This document shows, piece by piece, positions 34,360 through 36,612 of a stretch of DNA of 36,612 bases (position 1 is its first letter; every line of letters starts with the position of its first letter). The DNA lies in the NCBI GenBank assembly GCA_026391475.1, contig JAPLED010000113.1, forward strand, positions 1 to 36,612. Reading direction: 5' to 3'. The position numbers were made by a program, and so were the translations under genes. This DNA comes from Bacteroidia bacterium (lineage in GTDB: Bacteria > Bacteroidota > Bacteroidia > Bacteroidales > VadinHA17). Below the pieces are notes generated by a model. The model had not been told where the DNA came from. It ran no database searches and saw nothing but the letters and a program-made list of their open reading frames with translations.

Positions 34360-35751
34360 TTAATATGGTAATGTTATCGTAAATATACTACCTTTTCCCG
34401 GTTTACTGCTAACGGTTACATCTCCACCGTGAGCTTCTGCAATTTTTTTAACATAATAGAGGCCGAGGCCCAATCCTTTGAACTTATGTATGTTCCCTGT
34501 TGTTGCCCTGTAAAACTTATCGAAAACATGTTTCTGGTCAATCTTATTGATTCCGATGCCATTATCAGAAACCTTTATACATATATTATTATCTTTGGCG
34601 AATCCTTCAATATCAATAACAGGATCTTTGTCAGAATACTTCACTGCATTGGAAAGGAGGTTATTGATAAGCATTGTAAAATAAACAATATCAAGATCAA
34701 CTTTGGCTCCGCCGAAATTATATTTCTGATTTATTGAAGCGCCGTTGCCACCACCCGATCTAAAACTGTCGACGACATCATTCATAATTTCTTCAATTTC
34801 GACTGTTTTTTTATCAAGCTGGAATTGAGTTCTTTCCCACATGCTTATCTCAAGTATCATGTTGATAAGCTGATTAAGATGAATACTTTGCTTCCCGATA
34901 AGTTTTGCGGTCTCAAGTATCTTTGCATCATTGTTCCTGATCTGCACCATTTCAAGAGTTTTACCGGCAACGGTTATAGTAGACAATGGGGTTTTTAACT
35001 CGTGAGTCATATTATTTATGAAGTCAGTCTTGAGGTTAGAGAGCCTCTTTTCTTCCATAAGGTTCTTGTAGGTTATCATAAATATTATAACAACAACAAG
35101 AATACTTAAGGTACTCATTGCAAGAGATGCAGCAGTCTCTTTTAAAATCACTTTCTGCTTATCTGAAAAGTCTATATAGTAATCAATAAAGAACCTGTAA
35201 TTATTGTCCTCCATCCATCTCCAGGTAACGAATATTTTCGATTTGGAAATTTCTGATGGGCCTGTTCTTCCACCACGGTCCGGTGGCGGGCGTTTTGAAA
35301 AATCCTCACTCTGGTACACTACAATGGTGTCATTACTTATCATTTCCAGATTGTTGATTACTATGGTATATTTGAAGTTCTTTTCAAATCCCCGCATTTC
35401 AAAATAGGATGAAAGCAATCCGGATAAATCCTGTTCCTGGTTTACTACTTTCGTGAAATAATCGAGAATATCTTTTTTTTTGACAGCGAGTTCTTTTTCA
35501 TCTTTTATTGCATGTAACTCTTTATTAGCCTTTTCGGAATAATTGGCTAAAAGTAAACGTACCGTATCGAAACCATCGGTTGACATTCCCCTTCTGATAT
35601 AATTAAATGCCTCCTGTGACCAAGTTGTGTACCTGAGGGCGAACATCTCATCTTTCTGTTTCCATATACCTCTGATAATAAATACCTGGACAGATATCAG
35701 AATTAAAATTGACATAATACCAAGAAGTTGAACGGTATTTCTCTTTTTCAT
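34360..35751 (-). CDS. Sensor histidine kinase, HAMP-less (RprX-like)
   Basis: The 463-residue kinase has a transmembrane helix (about 10-28), a periplasmic sensor region of about 178 residues (29-207) and a second helix (about 208-228). The dimerisation domain follows almost directly, with the phosphoacceptor His250 in NNMTHELKTPLSTIT. No HAMP linker is seen. The catalytic domain has the N box LLSNAVKYS (365-373), G1 DNGIGI (396-401) and G2 GLGLGLYYV (426-434). The sensor region has a Pro/Arg-rich stretch (KRPPPDRGGRTGP, about 153-165) and no domain I recognise. It would autophosphorylate and pass the phosphate to Asp51 of the downstream regulator. A TAATTTTG box at 35771-35778 is its likely -7 element. 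Confidence 0.94.
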   Translation of the reverse strand: MKKRNTVQLLGIMSILILISVQVFIIRGIWKQKDEMFALRYTTWSQEAFNYIRRGMSTDGFDTVRLLLANYSEKANKELHAIKDEKELAVKKKDILDYFTKVVNQEQDLSGLLSSYFEMRGFEKNFKYTIVINNLEMISNDTIVVYQSEDFSKRPPPDRGGRTGPSEISKSKIFVTWRWMEDNNYRFFIDYYIDFSDKQKVILKETAASLAMSTLSILVVVIIFMITYKNLMEEKRLSNLKTDFINNMTHELKTPLSTITVAGKTLEMVQIRNNDAKILETAKLIGKQSIHLNQLINMILEISMWERTQFQLDKKTVEIEEIMNDVVDSFRSGGGNGASINQKYNFGGAKVDLDIVYFTMLINNLLSNAVKYSDKDPVIDIEGFAKDNNICIKVSDNGIGINKIDQKHVFDKFYRATTGNIHKFKGLGLGLYYVKKIAEAHGGDVTVSSKPGKGSIFTITLPY

Positions 35752-35770
35752 AGTTAATGTTTTACTTTCT

Positions 35771-35778
35771 CAAAATTA
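35771..35778 (-). promoter_or_regulatory. Promoter -7 box of the histidine kinase/response regulator operon
   Basis: The minus strand reads TAATTTTG, matching TAnnTTTG, 19 bases upstream of the kinase start. A TTG about 23 bases upstream may be the -33 element. The 11-bp direct repeat begins 37 bases upstream of this box. Confidence 0.52.
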
Positions 35779-35815
35779 TTCATTTTATCGATACCTCTGA
35801 ACAATTGCCCAAACA

Positions 35816-35842
35816 TTAACCCGGCGTTAACCCGGTGTTAAC
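35816..35842. promoter_or_regulatory. 11-bp direct repeat, candidate response-regulator operator
   Basis: TTAACCCGGCG (35816-35826) and TTAACCCGGTG (35827-35837) are adjacent and differ at one base. A third half-copy, TTAAC, follows at 35838-35842. One-turn spacing is what OmpR-family dimers use. The repeat lies between the two divergent promoters. The last half-copy overlaps where a -33 element for the secreted protein gene would be, as the -7-like TATCTTTA lies at 35865-35872. It is notably GC-rich in an AT-rich gap. Binding is inferred, not shown. Confidence 0.55.
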
Positions 35843-35864
35843 AAAATAACGATAATACCGGCTG

Positions 35865-35872
35865 TATCTTTA
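35865..35872 (+). promoter_or_regulatory. Promoter -7-like box of the secreted coiled-coil protein
   Basis: TATCTTTA differs from TAnnTTTG only in the last base. It lies 25 bases upstream of the start codon and 22 bases downstream of the 11-bp repeat. A weak box without a good -33 next to a possible operator suggests an activator-dependent promoter. Confidence 0.42.
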
Positions 35873-35897
35873 CATTGTTAAACTAAAAAAAAGCATC

Positions 35898-36605
35898 ATG
35901 AAAAAGATCAAAGTATTATTAATAGTGGTATTCTTATTTTCAGTTGTTTCATCTTTACAGCAGGTGAGTGCTCAGGAGAAAACAAAAGCAGAGCAGGAAA
36001 AAGAGCAAAAGATTCTGAAGGCAATCGATGAGCAGAAAAAAGCGATGGCCGAACAGCAAAAGGCTCAGGAAGAGGTAAATCAAACCATGAAAGAGCAACA
36101 GTCAGAGCTGGAAAACACTATGGAAAATGTCAGGGTTGAGGTCAAAAGTTCAGGTAACTCCGGAGGAACCGTCAGAATGTTCAACCAGAGAGGTAACAGA
36201 TCGTTCTCAATGGATGAACCTTTTATGTTCTCATCTCCGGGGGTTGAAGTTTTCAATGGCAATGGAATGAGTGGTGATTCTGAAAGAACAACATGGGATT
36301 TTTCCAAGTCGGTAAAGGAAAACACATTCTCGAAAGATTACTCTTTTGACGTAGAGAAAACAGTAACGACAGTTGTGATGTCAGTCATGGGCGATTGTAA
36401 AGCCGGTGAAATCCGCATCAAGATCGTCATGCCTAGCGGTAAAAACTACTCAGATATCGTAATTGATGAATCCGGTAATCTCAACTGGAGAAAGTCATTC
36501 ACTATATCTGATACAGAGAATCAGGATAAGACTGGTGAATGGAAATTTAAGATTGATTCAAACAAAGCAACCGGATTTTTCAAAATTTCTCTTCAGACGT
36601 ATTAG
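35898..36605 (+). CDS. Secreted coiled-coil protein of unknown function, divergent from the two-component system
   Basis: I do not recognise a family. The 235-residue product has a signal peptide (about 1-25, ending at VSAQE). A continuous Gln/Glu/Lys-rich helix follows that should form a coiled coil (about 27-82: AEQEKEQKILKAIDEQKK, then AEQQKAQEEVNQTMKEQQ). A Gly/Ser/Asn-rich linker (about 85-130) leads to a beta-rich C-terminal domain (about 135-235) ending GEWKFKIDSNKATGFFKISL. The helix-plus-sandwich layout and export suggest a periplasmic or surface protein. A resemblance of the C-terminus to pre-peptidase or P-domain-like sandwiches is only impressionistic. The shared intergenic region with the kinase, with its direct repeat, suggests it belongs to that system's regulon. 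Confidence 0.85.
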   Translation: MKKIKVLLIVVFLFSVVSSLQQVSAQEKTKAEQEKEQKILKAIDEQKKAMAEQQKAQEEVNQTMKEQQSELENTMENVRVEVKSSGNSGGTVRMFNQRGNRSFSMDEPFMFSSPGVEVFNGNGMSGDSERTTWDFSKSVKENTFSKDYSFDVEKTVTTVVMSVMGDCKAGEIRIKIVMPSGKNYSDIVIDESGNLNWRKSFTISDTENQDKTGEWKFKIDSNKATGFFKISLQTY

Positions 36606-36612
36606 TTAGTTT

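Noticed and set aside
1-36612. Mobile island, prophage, toxin-antitoxin or defence locus
   Set aside because: No integrase, transposase, phage, restriction or toxin-like gene was found. Base composition and gene packing are uniform across the window.

Overview
This 36.6 kb window looks like ordinary chromosome from a member of the Bacteroidota. Several independent signs agree. There is a type IX secretion (T9SS) C-terminal sorting domain and a GldB-type lipoprotein. MurF and alanine racemase are fused in one polypeptide. There are DUF5686, DUF1573 and DUF4369 proteins, and a zinc-less bacterial-type Tgt. Many intergenic regions carry a TAnnTTTG -7 box, the Bacteroidota promoter type, and clear Shine-Dalgarno sequences are scarce. 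The DNA is AT-rich and evenly so. I found no transposase, integrase, phage gene, CRISPR array, tRNA or rRNA, and no gap between genes longer than 300 bases.

Layout. (1) 1-5290, minus strand: rpmH, an MqnE-type radical SAM enzyme of futalosine menaquinone synthesis, then a separately promoted group of a PASTA membrane protein, a T9SS cargo protein and RluD (cut by the window edge). A nested-hairpin repeat lies between rpmH and mqnE. (2) 5391-7731, minus: overlapping genes for a glycosyltransferase, an ECF sigma factor and RsmG. (3) 7969-12119, plus: tgt, an LptF/LptG permease, an MmdA-type carboxyltransferase and its biotin carrier. (4) 12124-18721: ispE (minus), dnaB (plus), then on the minus strand an unknown 195-residue protein, rsmI and a DUF5686 outer-membrane protein. 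(5) 18841-22590: tdk and murF-alr (plus), ending base to base against a Crp/Fnr regulator (minus). (6) 22705-29846: nadE with an outer-membrane beta-barrel gene (minus), gldB (plus), a small 2[4Fe-4S] ferredoxin (minus), and a very large outer-membrane protein that joins a peptidase-MA-like domain, a beta-propeller and an Omp85-like barrel (minus). (7) 30138-33530, plus: a DUF1573 exported protein, a MeaB GTPase and a thioredoxin-fold lipoprotein. (8) 33662-36605: an OmpR-type response regulator and its histidine kinase (minus), divergent from a secreted coiled-coil protein (plus). An 11-bp direct repeat lies in the shared upstream region.

Most genes are housekeeping: RNA modification, peptidoglycan and lipopolysaccharide supply, cofactors and replication. 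The methylmalonyl-CoA functions (carboxyltransferase, biotin carrier, MeaB) are split over two loci. The parts most worth a second look are the two-component/secreted-protein locus with its repeat, the three-part outer-membrane protein, the nested hairpin element near 5 kb, and the ECF sigma factor with no adjacent anti-sigma gene. I see no clear-cut new defence or mobile system. Two short genes, rpmH (52 residues) and the ferredoxin (55 residues), were found by direct reading.
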